Assembly (NCBI GenBank): GCA_009887135.1
Contig: QXYA01000101.1
Span: 1-50,964 of the forward strand
DNA from: Candidatus Poseidoniales archaeon
GTDB lineage: Archaea > Thermoplasmatota > Poseidoniia > Poseidoniales > Poseidoniaceae
Direction: 5' to 3'
DNA: 50,964 nt
A program made the position numbers and the translations under genes. Positions 18,616 through 27,196 of this stretch are shown piece by piece. Position 1 is the first letter of the stretch, and each line of letters begins with the position of its first letter. The notes below the pieces were generated by a model. The model did no database searches, had not been told where the DNA came from, and was given only the letters and a program-made list of their open reading frames with translations.

Positions 18616-19911
18616 TTAAGCACGATATGCTTCAAGTATCTCTGAAACTTTAGTTTGAGTAATTGGTCCATCGTGTTCAATCAAGAGTTTCGCAACATCC
18701 TCTATTTCTTTACCTTCTGCACCAGCACTGACGGCCATATTCCTTGCGTGGAGTCTCATGTGACCTTTCTGTATCCCGCTTGTAGCAAGTGCTCTAAGGG
18801 CTCCTAGATTCTGAGCAAGTCCTGCTGCAGCCATCACTGAAGCGAGTTCTTGAGCAGATTCAACACCGAGAATTTCGAGGTTCGTTCGGGCAACAGGATG
18901 TACTTTGGAGGCGCCTCCAACAATCCCAACCGCCATAGGCGTCTCAATTGAACCAACCAGATTACCTTCTGAATCAAGTTCCCAGTGAGTCATGGATCCA
19001 TATCTGCCTTGTGAATAGGCAACATACGCATGACAGCCTGCTTCGATTGCTCTCCAATCTTGGCCACATGCTACAGCAACGGCTGATATGCCGTTCATGA
19101 CGCCTTTGTTATGCGTTGCAGCCCTGTATGGGTCTGCAACTGCAAAATGGTATGCTTCAAGTATGCCTTCAATGATTTTGGAACCATCGAGTTTTTCCCC
19201 GGAGTTACTAATTTCCTCCGGAGTGAACGTAGCCCTTACACGTGCAAGTCTTTCAGTGGCTAGATTGCTTAGAATCCGTAACAAAGCCCTCCCATTGGTT
19301 ATTCGTTCGAGTTCTGGTGCCAGGAGTTCAGCCATTGTATTGACGGCGTTTGCCCCCATCGCATCTCTGCAGTCTACGTGAATGTGGACGATAAACATCT
19401 GTCCCGAGAGAGTTTCTATGCTTCGAGTTGTGATATCTTTGCATCCTCCTCCTAGACGTACCATGGTCGAAGGTAAGCTGTTTGCCAATTTGATTAAGGT
19501 ATCCTTATTCTCAAGAACTCCTTGTTTTGCCTCATCATGATCGTCAATATCTAGGAGTTGAATTTGAGCAATCATCATTGGTCCATCATTGCTTGATGTG
19601 AAACCTCCATGCACATGACAACGCTTAGCCATGTTCGATGCAGCAGCGACAACGCTTGATTCTTCAAGACAAAATGGGATGACATAGTGCTTTTCGTCGA
19701 TGATGAAGTTTGTTGCAACCCCGACTGGGAGGGACATCGTTCCAATGACATTCTCAATCATTCGATCTGCTGCACTATCGTCCAGTTCTCCGTTTTTCGC
19801 TAACGCAGCAACTTGTTCAGGGAGAAGATTAGAACTTTCTGCAATAAGTTGTCGTCGTTCAATGACAGACAGTTTGTAGAATCCTTTCAAGCGGCTGTTA
19901 TTGACAGGCAT
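18616..19911 (-). CDS. hmgA: HMG-CoA reductase, class II
   Basis: A 431-residue enzyme reducing HMG-CoA to mevalonate for archaeal lipid synthesis. The start at 19911 (MPVNNSRLKGFYKLS) fits the family and follows GGGGAGAGAG; an upstream TTG at 19953 has no ribosome site. Class II features are clear: SRLKGFYKLSVIERRQLIAE, MIENVIGTMSLPVGVATNF with the catalytic Glu, THNKGVMNGISAVAVACGQDWRAIEAG with Lys and Asp, and KGHMRLHARNMA with the catalytic His near the C-terminus. Class II enzymes occur in Thermoplasmatales, Archaeoglobus and some bacteria, unlike the class I enzyme of most archaea. Confidence 0.95.
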   Translation of the reverse strand: MPVNNSRLKGFYKLSVIERRQLIAESSNLLPEQVAALAKNGELDDSAADRMIENVIGTMSLPVGVATNFIIDEKHYVIPFCLEESSVVAAASNMAKRCHVHGGFTSSNDGPMMIAQIQLLDIDDHDEAKQGVLENKDTLIKLANSLPSTMVRLGGGCKDITTRSIETLSGQMFIVHIHVDCRDAMGANAVNTMAELLAPELERITNGRALLRILSNLATERLARVRATFTPEEISNSGEKLDGSKIIEGILEAYHFAVADPYRAATHNKGVMNGISAVAVACGQDWRAIEAGCHAYVAYSQGRYGSMTHWELDSEGNLVGSIETPMAVGIVGGASKVHPVARTNLEILGVESAQELASVMAAAGLAQNLGALRALATSGIQKGHMRLHARNMAVSAGAEGKEIEDVAKLLIEHDGPITQTKVSEILEAYRA

Positions 19912-19967
19912 AGTCTCTCTCCCCGTGCGAGCCAGATGTTCTTGAAACATCAACCAATCGGAACAAG

Positions 19968-20022
19968 TTAACGCGTTTAACGCTTTAATTAACGCGTTAA
20001 AAAAGCGTTAATGGTGCGTTAA
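19968..20022. repeat. symmetric array of six TTAACGC half-sites between hmgA and the AAA+ gene
   Basis: Three direct copies of TTAACGC (19968-19974, 19977-19983, 19989-19995) are followed by three inverted copies (19994-20000, 20005-20011, 20016-20022). The centre is the perfect 12-base palindrome TTAACGCGTTAA (19989-20000). Start-to-start spacings are 9 and 12 on the left and 11 and 11 on the right, about one helical turn. A weaker seventh copy (TTAACGT) lies at 20054-20060. The array sits in the promoter region of two divergent genes, so a cooperative DNA-binding regulator is the likely reader. It does not resemble the archaeal ORB origin motif. Confidence 0.8.
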
Positions 20023-20031
20023 TAGGGGTTG

Positions 20032-20060
20032 TTTATAGATTCTCGTCGTCGGATTAACGT
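20032..20060 (+). promoter_or_regulatory. predicted promoter of the AAA+ gene
   Basis: TTTATAG at 20032-20038 is a reasonable box A. A start site about 26 bases on falls near 20061, next to GGATTAACGT (20051-20060), the weak seventh TTAACG copy. The leader to the ATG at 20093 would be about 32 bases without an evident ribosome site. Confidence 0.35.
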
Positions 20061-20092
20061 GTCCTAACAGGTCTCTCATAGCCCCAAATTCC

Positions 20093-21835
20093 ATGAAAGG
20101 TCATATACTTGTTCGAAGTTGCTCGTACATGCATACTGGAACGGTTGATTTGCGACTACCAAGTCTCCGAAAAGATCCCTTTTCCCAAGGAGCTATCTCG
20201 GCAAAGGAGTCCAACCTTCTTGTTGGAAGGCACTCACACTTCGAAGAGATGGAGAAGAATATCCAATTCAAATCATCTCGAAGGATTCTTCTTGTAGGCG
20301 AATATGGGTCTGGGAAGACTTCATTCGTCAACTGTATTGGCGGTAAGACAAATTTGCACATCCATGTTGACCGAATTGATACAATGAATCCTGGTTTGGA
20401 GTTACTTCGAGATATTTATTCCCAAGTTGTTAATGCCACAGCGCCTAATGATCATAAAAAACTTGAACGAGAACTTGAAGCCTCTCTTCACAACAAAAGA
20501 AATTACTTGCCGTTAATATCAGTTGATGCTGATATGGCTAATATTGCTTCTTTAGAGGCTTGCTTACTGGCCTCAATGCCCTTTTTCGAACGTTTATCTG
20601 CATTGATTGTTGTAGCCGTCAATCCAAATCAAAAATCTCTTCTCTCTGAACAGATAAGAGAACGTTTCGAAGTAAGACTGATGCAGGAATTGGATGTAGA
20701 TTGTGTAAAAGCCCTTGTTGAACGCCGAATTGCGACGTGTTCAAACGAACCCTATCAGATGACTACAGAGGAAGCTGGAAAGGTATTGGCTGCGAGCCGA
20801 AACGGTCATCCAGGATCTATTATCAAAGTTCTACGAGCCGTAATTGATGGTCAGATGTTACCTGAATTACCAAGGAGTTCGATTGCAGAACAGACCGTCA
20901 TCGAACAAATTGCCCCCCCCACTCCTCAAGAAGTTGATGCGAGCCCTTTCAATCAGGAAGAGGAACTACTCGATGAACTTGAATCAGCGGGAATTCCTGA
21001 GCAAGAAGAAGAAACAGATGTCCAAGCTACCGATGAGTGGGAGGATGGGCCTGGTATGTCTGGTACCATGGGCTTTGATCTCAATCTCGAATCACTTGAA
21101 GAACCAATTATGGAGGAAACTAAGGAGAAGCCCATTGAGGATACATATGTGACTGAAGACAGTTTACAACCAGTTGGTATCTTTGGAGGACTTAGAGGTC
21201 GTTGGAAACAGACCAGCCAGTCGATAAACGAGGCAGAAGAACCGGAAGGCGAGTATAAACAACTCGATGGTGCTAATTCCTTATGGGTGAGCAAAGACTC
21301 ACTTACGTTACAGGACGATTCTGAAGAGGATGTTTTAGAGGTTGTAGACGATCAAGAACCTGAAGATCTCATACCGGATTCCTTTGAGTCCGACTACCAA
21401 CAGATGGTTGAAGAAAACACTCCTCTGCCAAACCAATCGATGTTGGAAACACTTACCGATTTACTCTCAAAACTTCTTTCTCCCTCAGGAGATAATACGG
21501 TTTCGAACAAGCTTGCTGAAAGCCTACAAACTCTTTCTCGCCCCAAAATAGGAACTAAAGCAGAACATCCTCTAAAAGTCCAAGTTCTGACATCACTCAC
21601 GAATGCAGAGACGATTGTTGTTTCAATCGCTCAACAACGAACGATATCTCCTTCCGACAAACAGTTGTTGGAGAAATTGAACATTAAACGAGCAAGACTG
21701 TCACAGATTTGTAATCGATTACACAAAGCAGGCATACTTGATGTAAGGATGGTTGGACGGTCGAGAATGTTTGGTCTAACCCGAACAGCACTTGCCCAAA
21801 TGATGGCATGGGGCCTCGTAGGAGGTGATGTGTGA
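20093..21835 (+). CDS. AAA+ ATPase with C-terminal winged-helix domain
   Basis: A 580-residue protein that I recognise only by architecture. An N-terminal P-loop ATPase carries LLVGEYGSGKTSF (residues ~66-78), a likely Walker B at LPLISVDAD (~140-148) and a Cdc6/ExeA-like lid region ending LAASRNGHPGSIIKVLRAV. A long acidic, low-complexity linker (~280-445) contains many Glu/Asp. The last ~75 residues form a MarR-like winged helix (KRARLSQICNRLHKAGILDVRMVGRSRMFGLT). The layout suggests a DNA-associated motor or regulator. There is no ribosome site at 20093; an ATG at 20129 (MHTGTVDLRLPSL) is an equally plausible start. The stop overlaps the next gene's start. A run of eight C bases (20913-20920) lies in the linker. 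Confidence 0.7.
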   Translation: MKGHILVRSCSYMHTGTVDLRLPSLRKDPFSQGAISAKESNLLVGRHSHFEEMEKNIQFKSSRRILLVGEYGSGKTSFVNCIGGKTNLHIHVDRIDTMNPGLELLRDIYSQVVNATAPNDHKKLERELEASLHNKRNYLPLISVDADMANIASLEACLLASMPFFERLSALIVVAVNPNQKSLLSEQIRERFEVRLMQELDVDCVKALVERRIATCSNEPYQMTTEEAGKVLAASRNGHPGSIIKVLRAVIDGQMLPELPRSSIAEQTVIEQIAPPTPQEVDASPFNQEEELLDELESAGIPEQEEETDVQATDEWEDGPGMSGTMGFDLNLESLEEPIMEETKEKPIEDTYVTEDSLQPVGIFGGLRGRWKQTSQSINEAEEPEGEYKQLDGANSLWVSKDSLTLQDDSEEDVLEVVDDQEPEDLIPDSFESDYQQMVEENTPLPNQSMLETLTDLLSKLLSPSGDNTVSNKLAESLQTLSRPKIGTKAEHPLKVQVLTSLTNAETIVVSIAQQRTISPSDKQLLEKLNIKRARLSQICNRLHKAGILDVRMVGRSRMFGLTRTALAQMMAWGLVGGDV

Positions 21836-22872
21836 TGTCTTGGACAGTTTCATGGTCTTGGCAAGCCCCATCGCGGATTAGTGCAATAGCCGTAATAGAT
21901 GGTCAACTTGCAGTAGCCTATGGTTTGGATTTGATTCTCTTTAATGAGTCCAATGAGATCCAATGGAAGCAAACAATGCCGTTCAAGGTTCACGCTATTT
22001 GTAATGGTGAAGGGACAATTGGTATCCTAGCAGCACACGGTTTCTTTGTTCTGAAAACAGTTGATGGGACCATGCTCCACGAAGGTAGAAGCAGCCCAGG
22101 TGGCTTCTTGCACCTTCTTCATCGACCAGGAGGAGGATGGATTCTTTCTGGGAGAGATGGAAATCTCCACCTTTTCGATTCAAATGGTAAAGGAATTCGC
22201 AGAATTTCCTCTGGGATTGTTCGAAGACTTGTCGGATGGCTAGATCGGGAACATTTGCTATGGCAATCTTCTGAAGGAGTTATTTTATGTGGGCAAATCG
22301 CTAACCAAGACAAACGTAGAGTCATTGATACAACAGTTTGGAGTTGGTGCTCTTTGCTTATGGATGGCCGATTGCTTCTGTTATCTTCCGATGGTCAATT
22401 GTGGGAAGGAACCCCCCATCCATTTGGATGGGATTCCATGAATCGAGTTGAAACAGATTCTCTGGAACCTCTCATGGCTACAAGGGCAGGAGATGGATGG
22501 TGGGTGCTCGGAATTGAAGGGCATCTTGACCATTTAGCTACTGAAAACGAATTATCTCGAATAGGAGATGGTATGGAACTTGGCGATTTACTTCTACGAT
22601 TAGGCCGTAATTCGATGATTACTGCTCGTAGAGATGGTTTGACAAGACGTTGGGTTGATCCTGCTCTTGCAGAAGAAGAAAAGCGGCACAGGCATCAAGA
22701 AGCAGCAGATGCGAAACTTGCTCGTAGCTGGGAAGAACGACGAACATTGTTCCAGAGAGCACAAACTGCAGAGGATGAAGGTCGCCTTTCACGAGCGATC
22801 GAATTGTATGAAGCTCTTGGTAGAAAAGACGACGTAAAGCGTCTCTTAGGGCGACAAAAAGGTGGTGATTGA
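21835..22872 (+). CDS. beta-propeller-like protein with helical C-terminus
   Basis: A 345-residue protein. Residues ~1-265 show repeated short beta-strand patterns (GQLAVAYGLDLILFNESNEIQWK, GGWILSGRDGNLHLFDSNGK, DGRLLLLSSDGQLWEG) typical of WD40/PQQ-type propellers. Residues ~270-345 are helical and charged, with a TPR-like stretch (AQTAEDEGRLSRAIELYEALGRKDDVKRLL). The ATG at 21835 overlaps the AAA+ gene's TGA and sits behind GGAGGTGA (21821-21828), indicating translational coupling. No enzyme motif is seen; a scaffold or partner of the AAA+ protein is an inference from the overlap. Confidence 0.65.
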   Translation: MSWTVSWSWQAPSRISAIAVIDGQLAVAYGLDLILFNESNEIQWKQTMPFKVHAICNGEGTIGILAAHGFFVLKTVDGTMLHEGRSSPGGFLHLLHRPGGGWILSGRDGNLHLFDSNGKGIRRISSGIVRRLVGWLDREHLLWQSSEGVILCGQIANQDKRRVIDTTVWSWCSLLMDGRLLLLSSDGQLWEGTPHPFGWDSMNRVETDSLEPLMATRAGDGWWVLGIEGHLDHLATENELSRIGDGMELGDLLLRLGRNSMITARRDGLTRRWVDPALAEEEKRHRHQEAADAKLARSWEERRTLFQRAQTAEDEGRLSRAIELYEALGRKDDVKRLLGRQKGGD

Positions 22873-23169
22873 ATGGATCCAGGGAAAACGTTGACCGAAG
22901 AGCGAGTTGAACATTATCTCTCAATTACTCGAAAAGCCCGTGAAAAAGCAACACCGCTCGTTCAAGAAGGAAGTCCAGAAGCGGACATGCTCAACACATT
23001 GTTATCTATGGCCGATGACTATTCTTCCGATGCTCAATATTTCTTGAAACAGGGCGATTTCATACGAGCCTTTGGAGCAATAAATTACGCCCATGCCTGG
23101 ATTGACGCTGGAGTTAAATTACGCCTACTAGATGGGCATGGTGATGACGTATTGTTTACGCTACCATAG
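22873..23169 (+). CDS. DUF357 family protein
   Basis: A 98-residue, all-helical protein. TEERVEHYLSITRKAREKA and the later DDYSSDAQYFLKQGDFIRAFGAINYAHAWIDAGVKLRLLDG match the archaeal DUF357 family, whose biochemical role is not established. It starts right after the propeller gene's stop, behind GGTGGTGA, and completes a three-gene unit with it and the AAA+ gene. Its 3' end overlaps the convergent HTH gene by 14 bases. Confidence 0.85.
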   Translation: MDPGKTLTEERVEHYLSITRKAREKATPLVQEGSPEADMLNTLLSMADDYSSDAQYFLKQGDFIRAFGAINYAHAWIDAGVKLRLLDGHGDDVLFTLP

Positions 23170-23575
23170 ATTCTGAACCTTGTTCATTGGAAATAGAATG
23201 TACGATATTTTTGACTGTATCGATCCCACAAAGGATATCTTTGGCGCGAACTTGTGCAATTTGTATAAATGGCATAAGAGATTGTTCTAATGTGTGTCTC
23301 AAACGATACATGTGAGCAGGTCTCCCGCGATTGCTCTGATTAATAGCACTATGAACAATAAGGTTCATTTCACGAAGTTCATTAATGGCGATACTTACAT
23401 CAGGTTGGCGTAAATGACACTTTGTTTGCAGATCTCTGGATGTCGATGCTCCATGATAATGGAGGCATGTAAGGACAGTGGCCGTATGTGCTTGTATTCC
23501 GAGTTCAATTAGTTGTTTACAAAGAGAGTTATGTAGGATTTTAGAAGGTCTATTGACAGTTGTAGGTTCATCCAT
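23156..23575 (-). CDS. winged-helix transcriptional regulator (MarR/TrmB-like)
   Basis: A 139-residue DNA-binding protein. Residues ~25-90 form a winged helix (GIQAHTATVLTCLHYHGASTSRDLQ, then RQPDVSIAINELREMNLIV as the recognition helix and a wing with NRGRPAHMYRL). The C-terminus is helical and may dimerise. The wing sequence RGRP-x-x-x-Y is common in archaeal ArsR/MarR/TrmB-like proteins. An AT-rich box (TTATTTTAA, 23594-23602) about 25 bases before the ATG suggests a leaderless transcript. Its target is unknown; it need not regulate its neighbours. Confidence 0.75.
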   Translation of the reverse strand: MDEPTTVNRPSKILHNSLCKQLIELGIQAHTATVLTCLHYHGASTSRDLQTKCHLRQPDVSIAINELREMNLIVHSAINQSNRGRPAHMYRLRHTLEQSLMPFIQIAQVRAKDILCGIDTVKNIVHSISNEQGSESMVA

Positions 23576-23692
23576 ATATACCCCATTTAGTTACCTTATT
23601 TTAACTTCTCACCTACTTGTATCCAAAAACCGCTAGGTATAATGGAAAGACCTATTATTAAAGGCTAAAGTCTCCAATGACGTTTCTGTCTT
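23576..23692. other. 117-base AT-rich gap upstream of the HTH gene
   Basis: The gap holds a likely minus-strand box A (23594-23602) and the palindrome-like ATATATACCCC next to the HTH start. No RNA gene or ORF with a ribosome site is evident. Confidence 0.5.
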
Positions 23693-24067
23693 CTATAGAG
23701 AGGATACTAGACGCAGGGTTTTTCGATTCATAACTTCAATCACATCAACACTTGATTCGAAGCATCTTCGCTTCAGGTTTGCATCAACGGTAAGGAGAGG
23801 GATTTCATTTATTCTTGCATGTTCTAGGAGTAAATCATCTGTATGACCAGATTTCTCCTCAACGATTGTTGATCGTTGAAGGAGGAGTTCAAGCATGATG
23901 GTATTTCTGAGGTTTCTTTTTTCTTGAATGAGTGTAAGTTCTTCCAATACTGAAGGCAGGAGAATGAAATGTGGAGGCCCAATAAGTGAAGACAATGCGC
24001 TGTCAATATTGAGTCCAGCATCGATAAGTGCAACCCAGCCACAAGCATCAATGAGCACATCGCCCAT
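23693..24067 (-). CDS. PIN-domain protein (archaeal Fcf1-like)
   Basis: A 124-residue PIN-domain protein. Conserved acidic residues appear at the start (VLIDACGWVALID), in the middle (LPSVLEELTLI) and near the end (HTDDLLLEHARINEIPLLTVDANLKRRC), the arrangement of a metal-dependent nuclease site. It lies nine bases after the aIF2-gamma gene, a neighbourhood known in many archaea, where this PIN protein is related to the rRNA-processing nuclease Fcf1/Utp24. A toxin-antitoxin role is unlikely because no antitoxin gene is adjacent. Confidence 0.85.
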   Translation of the reverse strand: MGDVLIDACGWVALIDAGLNIDSALSSLIGPPHFILLPSVLEELTLIQEKRNLRNTIMLELLLQRSTIVEEKSGHTDDLLLEHARINEIPLLTVDANLKRRCFESSVDVIEVMNRKTLRLVSSL

Positions 24068-24076
24068 GACATCATC

Positions 24077-25315
24077 TCACTGGATGGTCCCGTGACCAAT
24101 TAATCTCCATCGTGCGCCAACTCTTCTTGAGAGTGAAACACGTTGACCTTCATCAGCGCAGATTGGAAGTCGTAGATGGAGTGTGGCTTTTCCTTTCTCA
24201 GCACCCTTCACTACACCTACTGATGTTGAAGTTGCTACGTTTACCATCAACATCTCATTGTTTCGAAGAGGATAAATTTTGTCAGCTCCTTCTCCATCAC
24301 CTGAAACCATCGTATCCATTAGTTCCACTGAGATAGAACACTCAGTTCGAATTGTCGGTAACTCGCCCTTCTTGGCTAGAACCTGTCCAGAGAGGTTATC
24401 CGCAGTTGTAATTGACGGGTCGAGAAGAGTTCCAAGGCCACACAATCCACCTGCCATCATGACGTCACGTTTCCCGCCTCCGCCTTGCATGCTCGTGATG
24501 GTGGTTTCAATGGGCTCCCATCGTGTTTTGTTTCCTTGTTCGATTTTTCGTCCTGGTCCGATGATGATTTCGTCACCTTCTCTGAACGCCCCCTCGACAA
24601 TTGATCCTCCGATGACGCCCCCTGTCAGTTTTGCAGGGCGTGTGCCTGGTCGATTTACGTCAAATGAGCGAGCGATATGCATGACTGCTCTTTCGTCTTC
24701 TTGACGGTTTGGAGTTGGAATTGTTTGTTCGATTGCTTCGATCAGGATATCGAGGTTTACATCATGGTGAGCAGATACTGGGATTACAGGAGCATTTTGA
24801 GCAATTGTTCCCTCTAGGAATTCCTTGATTTCATTGTAGGATTCCATTGCTCTTTCTTTGGTGACAAGATCAATTTTGTTTTGAACAATAACGATGTTCT
24901 TGATTCCTGCAATTTCCAGTGCCATAAGGTGCTCTCGTGTTTGTGGTTGAGGGCATGTTTCATTCGCAGCAACCATCAACATAGCGCCATCCATAATGGA
25001 CGCTCCAGTGATCATGATTGCCATCAAAGTCTCGTGACCGGGTGCATCGACGAAGGATACAACCCGTTGTAGTTCAGAATCAATGTCTTTCCCACCCTCT
25101 GGGCGGCGGCCTGTGGCATAGTATTGCCCAGAGTCGGTTTTGTAGAATGCAGTATCGGCATATCCCAACTTGATCGAGATACCTCTACGTCGTTCTTCAG
25201 AATGAGTATCGGTCCAAACTCCAGAAAGAGCTTGTGTAAGAGTTGTTTTCCCGTGATCAACATGTCCAACAAGGCCAATATTGACTTCAGGTTGGGACGG
25301 AAGCGTTCTTGCCAT
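24077..25315 (-). CDS. eif2g: translation initiation factor aIF2 gamma subunit
   Basis: A 412-residue GTPase that delivers initiator tRNA to the ribosome. G1 is GHVDHGKT (17-24), G3 DAPGHE, G4 NKID, and two beta-barrel domains follow. Between switch 1 and G3, where many archaeal and eukaryotic gammas have a zinc knuckle of paired cysteines, this protein reads YADTAFYKTDSGQYYATGRR and has no cysteine. GGAGG precedes the start. It follows eS6 by about 40 bases and is followed by the PIN gene. Confidence 0.96.
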   Translation of the reverse strand: MARTLPSQPEVNIGLVGHVDHGKTTLTQALSGVWTDTHSEERRRGISIKLGYADTAFYKTDSGQYYATGRRPEGGKDIDSELQRVVSFVDAPGHETLMAIMITGASIMDGAMLMVAANETCPQPQTREHLMALEIAGIKNIVIVQNKIDLVTKERAMESYNEIKEFLEGTIAQNAPVIPVSAHHDVNLDILIEAIEQTIPTPNRQEDERAVMHIARSFDVNRPGTRPAKLTGGVIGGSIVEGAFREGDEIIIGPGRKIEQGNKTRWEPIETTITSMQGGGGKRDVMMAGGLCGLGTLLDPSITTADNLSGQVLAKKGELPTIRTECSISVELMDTMVSGDGEGADKIYPLRNNEMLMVNVATSTSVGVVKGAEKGKATLHLRLPICADEGQRVSLSRRVGARWRLIGHGTIQ

Positions 25316-25355
25316 GCTTCCATTCCTCCTTATTCAACGACGACCCTCTCGGGTT

Positions 25356-25877
25356 TCACTCCGCAGGTGCTGCACCTTCGCCTGCACCGAGCAATGTGTC
25401 AAGTCCGATGTTTCCTGCATCGACAACTTTCAGATTGATTTGACGTGTGTCTTGAGTGATTGTGTTTCCACGGAATACTCTACGCATTCGCATACCTTCT
25501 GGCTTGTATCGGAAACGCTTCTTTTCACCTTTCTTGGTCTTTGAGACCAAGTAATGTCCTTTGAAACCAGTTGAAGCAGTAACAAGAATTGCTTGTCGGG
25601 AACCTCCTTCGAGGTCACGACGCATTGGAGTGCCAGTTTTGTCTGAGCCTCCAGTGATTTCGAGTTTGTAGCCAGTAAGGAGTGATTCCCCTTCGCCGAC
25701 GAAGACACCTTCGATAACATCGCCGATCTTCTTTCCGAGTAATTGAGCATGGTTTGTACCTGAAATAACCGTCTTGTATGACGGGGAGTACGTCTTTTCC
25801 TTACCACCGTTTGTGGTTCGAGTCAACTTGGTTGTGGTGTCGTTGACCACTGCAACAAATGAGTTTCCTTCAGCCAT
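25356..25877 (-). CDS. rps6e: ribosomal protein eS6
   Basis: A 173-residue small-subunit protein. The start at 25877 (MAEGNSFVAVVND) fits the family and is preceded by GAGGAA; a start at 25895 would add six residues without support. LLGKKIGDVIEGVFVG, LTGYKLEITGGSDKTGTPMR and RRVFRGNTITQDTRQINLKV are strongly conserved eS6 segments. It ends with a short Ala/Glu tail. The eS6-aIF2-gamma-PIN order is a known archaeal translation cluster. Confidence 0.97.
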   Translation of the reverse strand: MAEGNSFVAVVNDTTTKLTRTTNGGKEKTYSPSYKTVISGTNHAQLLGKKIGDVIEGVFVGEGESLLTGYKLEITGGSDKTGTPMRRDLEGGSRQAILVTASTGFKGHYLVSKTKKGEKKRFRYKPEGMRMRRVFRGNTITQDTRQINLKVVDAGNIGLDTLLGAGEGAAPAE

Positions 25878-25944
25878 AAAGCATTCCTCTAGCAACTTAG
25901 CGACAAACGACCCCTATTTAGCCTCACCGCATTGGATTCGTTCA

Positions 25945-27129
25945 TCATCCGTTCAGTTTTTTGACAACACGGCCTTCAATTCTGGCAGCAACATCCATTG
26001 GAAGGGCATGCGGCATCGAGATATGGGTCGTTCTTCCACGACCATCACCAACAGTATCTACGCGAGTGTCAATAATGCTCAACCCCTCAATTATTTTGAG
26101 ATATTTCCAAACTGTTGTGTGGCTTCTAGGCTTTACTTCGTATTCTTCACAAACGACCGTGTACATCGATTCTACATCTTTACTTGTCATGAATTCAGTT
26201 TTGCGTAGGCGTCGGCAAATACCCAAAAGAACCAGCATCGGATGGCCTGTTAACTCATCAAGAACATCTTCAGGCATGACCTGAGGTATGGCTTTAGCCC
26301 GTGTTTGAACATGTTCTGGCTCGAGCATGGATTTCCCGTCAGACTCCGCATGTTCGACAGCACCATTGAGTAATTCGATGACTTGACGCGCATCGCCAGA
26401 AGGTGCTGCAGAAGTGGCAATAAGTTTGAGAATTTCTTCAGTCCATGATTGTGGGTTCAGTGCAGCTTCTGCTCGCTGACGAGTAATCGCTAGTAAACCG
26501 TCGTAATCATATGATGGAATCGGCAAATGGTTCGTGTGTCCAAAGCGAGAGATGACTGCATTTTCGAGTACATCAAGAACCTGCTCTTGACTGATTAGAA
26601 TAAGAGAAATCGTCCCACTACCTTCCTGATCTTCATCAATACGAAGGAGTTGGTAAATCAGATCGTTTCCAGATTTTCGCAGCAGGTGATCAACCTCATC
26701 GAGTACAATAATCAGATGTCGTTCATTTGAGCGTAGTAGGCGTCGAAGGCTGTTGAGCAACTCGCCCATTGAAAGTCCTCTATCCGGATGCCCTGCATCC
26801 AATGTCTGAACAATACGTTGTGCGACTCGGACATTTGTTGTTGCATTCCTACAATTGATGTGGACGCTTCTAATCTGACGTTTATTTCTTAGATGATGTT
26901 CAATATCACGACAAAAAGTCCTAGCAAGTAATGTCTTACCACTTCCGACTGGTCCCGTGATGACAACGTTAGCACTACTGTTTGGATGGGATATCGAATG
27001 AAACTTTGCAGCGAGGTTACTTTGAATCTCTCCGCGCCCGACCATCGCTTCTGGCATGAAATCAAAATCCAACGGACCAGGGTCTAGAAGGATAAGACCA
27101 GAACCAATTCGATCAAGGTAGTCGCTCAT
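25945..27129 (-). CDS. cdc6: Orc1/Cdc6 replication initiator
   Basis: A 394-residue initiator ATPase. The start MSDYLDRIGSGLILLDPG at 27129 is chosen; an upstream GTG at 27165 adds 12 residues. Walker A GPVGSGKT, Walker B LIIVLDEVDHLL, sensor 1 in SLILISQ, the sensor 2 arginine in SGDARQVIELL and a C-terminal winged helix (~320-394, with HTTVWKYLKIIEGLSIID) are all present. I saw no ORB-type motif in the short flanking gaps, so the gene is not clearly next to an origin. It is read together with dph2 upstream and eS6 downstream. Confidence 0.95.
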   Translation of the reverse strand: MSDYLDRIGSGLILLDPGPLDFDFMPEAMVGRGEIQSNLAAKFHSISHPNSSANVVITGPVGSGKTLLARTFCRDIEHHLRNKRQIRSVHINCRNATTNVRVAQRIVQTLDAGHPDRGLSMGELLNSLRRLLRSNERHLIIVLDEVDHLLRKSGNDLIYQLLRIDEDQEGSGTISLILISQEQVLDVLENAVISRFGHTNHLPIPSYDYDGLLAITRQRAEAALNPQSWTEEILKLIATSAAPSGDARQVIELLNGAVEHAESDGKSMLEPEHVQTRAKAIPQVMPEDVLDELTGHPMLVLLGICRRLRKTEFMTSKDVESMYTVVCEEYEVKPRSHTTVWKYLKIIEGLSIIDTRVDTVGDGRGRTTHISMPHALPMDVAARIEGRVVKKLNG

Positions 27130-27196
27130 GCTGATTGGCTCTTGTCGCCAACCGTTCTTGAACACTCGTACTCAATCAAGAATGAAAAGTAGAGTC

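Noticed and set aside
19968-20022. Array read as a replication origin
   Set aside because: No ORB-type G-rich element or long AT-rich unwinding region is visible, and the orc1/cdc6 gene is 6 kb away. A regulatory site is the simpler reading.
20913-20920. Run of eight C bases in the AAA+ gene, a possible phase-variable tract or sequencing error
   Set aside because: The frame stays open through the tract and into a sensible winged-helix domain, so there is no sign of a frameshift.
23693-24067. PIN gene as a VapC toxin
   Set aside because: No small antitoxin gene is adjacent, and its place after aIF2-gamma matches the archaeal Fcf1-like protein.
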